A DNA stretch of 6,238 nt, from assembly GCA_964608575.1 (NCBI GenBank), contig CAZSPW010000100.1:1-6238 (forward strand), written 5' to 3'. Under the pieces are notes generated by a model. That model ran no database searches. It was not told where the DNA came from and was given only the letters and a program-made list of their open reading frames with translations. Below, piece after piece: positions 5,610 to 6,238 of the stretch. Position numbers and translations under genes: made by a program. Positions within the stretch are counted from its first letter, which is position 1. Each line of letters begins with the position of its first letter. The stretch is from JAMIFN01 sp964608575 (lineage in GTDB: Bacteria > Pseudomonadota > Gammaproteobacteria > Burkholderiales > Burkholderiaceae_C).

Positions 5610-6238
5610 ATGGGGCAGGGCAGCGGGGGCAAGGCAGGCGGCAATATCGGCATCATCGGCGGCGGCTGGGCGGGCTGCGCTGCTGCCGCGCTCTTGGCTG
5701 CACGCGGCCATGCCGTTACTCTGCTGGAAGCCGCGCCCATGCTGGGCGGCCGTGCCCGCACCCTAGAGACGCACGACGCGCCCGAGCTGCTAGACAATGG
5801 CCAGCACATCGCCATAGGCGCTTACGCCGACACCTTGGCCCTGCTGCAAAGTTTGGGCGTGGCTGAAGACGATGCTTTCCACCGCATGCCTTTTAATTTG
5901 CAGCGCGCCGATGGCACTGGCTTACGTTTTCCTGATTTGCCCGCACCGTGGAATGCGCTGCTCGGCATTTTCGGCGCTAAAGGCTGGAGCTGGGGCGAGC
6001 GCATGGCTTTGCTGCGCTGGGCAGCGGCTTGGCAAATTAAAGGCTTTCGCTGCCATGCGGATTTAACCCTGGCGCAAATCACGCAAAGCTTGCCGCGGAA
6101 AGTGCAGCAGCAATTCATCACGCCGCTATGCCTATCGGCTTTGAACACGGCCGTGCATGAAGCCAGCGCCCAGGTGTTTTTGCGCGTGCTGCGTGATGCT
6201 ATGTTCCTCTTTCCCAAGGGCGCAGATTTTTTATTGCC
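5610..6238 (+). CDS. hpnE: Hydroxysqualene dehydroxylase HpnE, 5' part (partial)
   Basis: The frame is open from ATG 5610 to the window edge (209 codons), so the C-terminal half is missing. The family (squalene-associated FAD-dependent desaturase, HpnE) reduces hydroxysqualene to squalene, the last step of the HpnC-HpnD-HpnE route feeding hopanoid synthesis. Near the N-terminus IGIIGGGWAGCAAA gives the Gly17-x-Gly19-x-x-Gly22 FAD-binding fold, followed by Glu40 for the adenosine ribose and GGRAR (46-50), as in amine-oxidase and phytoene-desaturase-like flavoproteins. DNGQHIAIGAY and the later PLCLSALNT stretch are typical of HpnE. GAGG nine bases upstream supports this start; an in-frame GTG at 5595 is less likely. 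hpnC and hpnD are not directly upstream, as phaC occupies that side. Another desaturase-like flavoprotein of the same superfamily is the main alternative. Confidence 0.88.
   Translation, partial: MGQGSGGKAGGNIGIIGGGWAGCAAAALLAARGHAVTLLEAAPMLGGRARTLETHDAPELLDNGQHIAIGAYADTLALLQSLGVAEDDAFHRMPFNLQRADGTGLRFPDLPAPWNALLGIFGAKGWSWGERMALLRWAAAWQIKGFRCHADLTLAQITQSLPRKVQQQFITPLCLSALNTAVHEASAQVFLRVLRDAMFLFPKGADFLL

Noticed and set aside
5489..5815. Minus-strand open frame of 108 residues opposite the hpnE start.
   Set aside because: It overlaps the well-supported FAD-binding region of hpnE and the phaC start, has low-complexity composition (Pro/Ala/Ser-rich) and no recognisable motif.

Overview
The window looks like chromosomal DNA of a betaproteobacterium, most likely of the order Burkholderiales. 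This is inferred from a class I polyhydroxyalkanoate synthase, a hopanoid-pathway HpnE, an argD...argF arginine cluster and the style of the protein sequences. No rRNA or other firm taxonomic marker is present, so the genus is left open.

Layout, left to right. Bases 1-65 are the last codons of an elongation factor P gene (+). A strong hairpin-plus-T-run terminator follows at 181-203. A probable three-gene arginine transcript (+) comes next: argD (acetylornithine aminotransferase, 289-1479), an EamA/DMT-family membrane transporter (1568-2467), and argF (ornithine carbamoyltransferase, from 2478). argF is interrupted at 3371-3470 by exactly 100 Ns, a typical assembly-gap placeholder. Its true C-terminus resumes beyond the gap and stops at 3529. 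Bases 3530-3870 hold no complete gene but contain the most unusual structure in the window. Convergent to argF is phaC (-, 3871-5499). Divergent from phaC is the 5' part of hpnE (+, 5610 to the window end), a squalene-pathway flavoprotein cut by the edge.

argD and argF supply two steps of arginine synthesis: N-acetylornithine formation and the ornithine-to-citrulline step. The transporter between them has no known substrate; its position only suggests a link. phaC makes carbon-storage polyester and hpnE belongs to hopanoid lipid synthesis. They share an intergenic region but not an obvious pathway.

The main discovery candidate is at 3471-3718. The last 18 codons of argF occur twice, offset by 133 bp with no indels. 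Both copies encode NRMHVQKALLEYLLLG(R/K)V-stop and share an identical 17-nt core, but eight successive codons after the core all differ synonymously. Each copy is followed by the same GTAG-plus-hairpin module, in which one stem pair has changed in a compensatory way. Such a re-encoded gene tail is typical of elements that integrate into the 3' end of a gene and restore its reading frame. No integrase or transposase is visible here, and the assembly gap begins just upstream of the first copy. The window may therefore show the remnant of, or a miniature, argF-targeting element. This is inference; the repeats themselves are directly visible.
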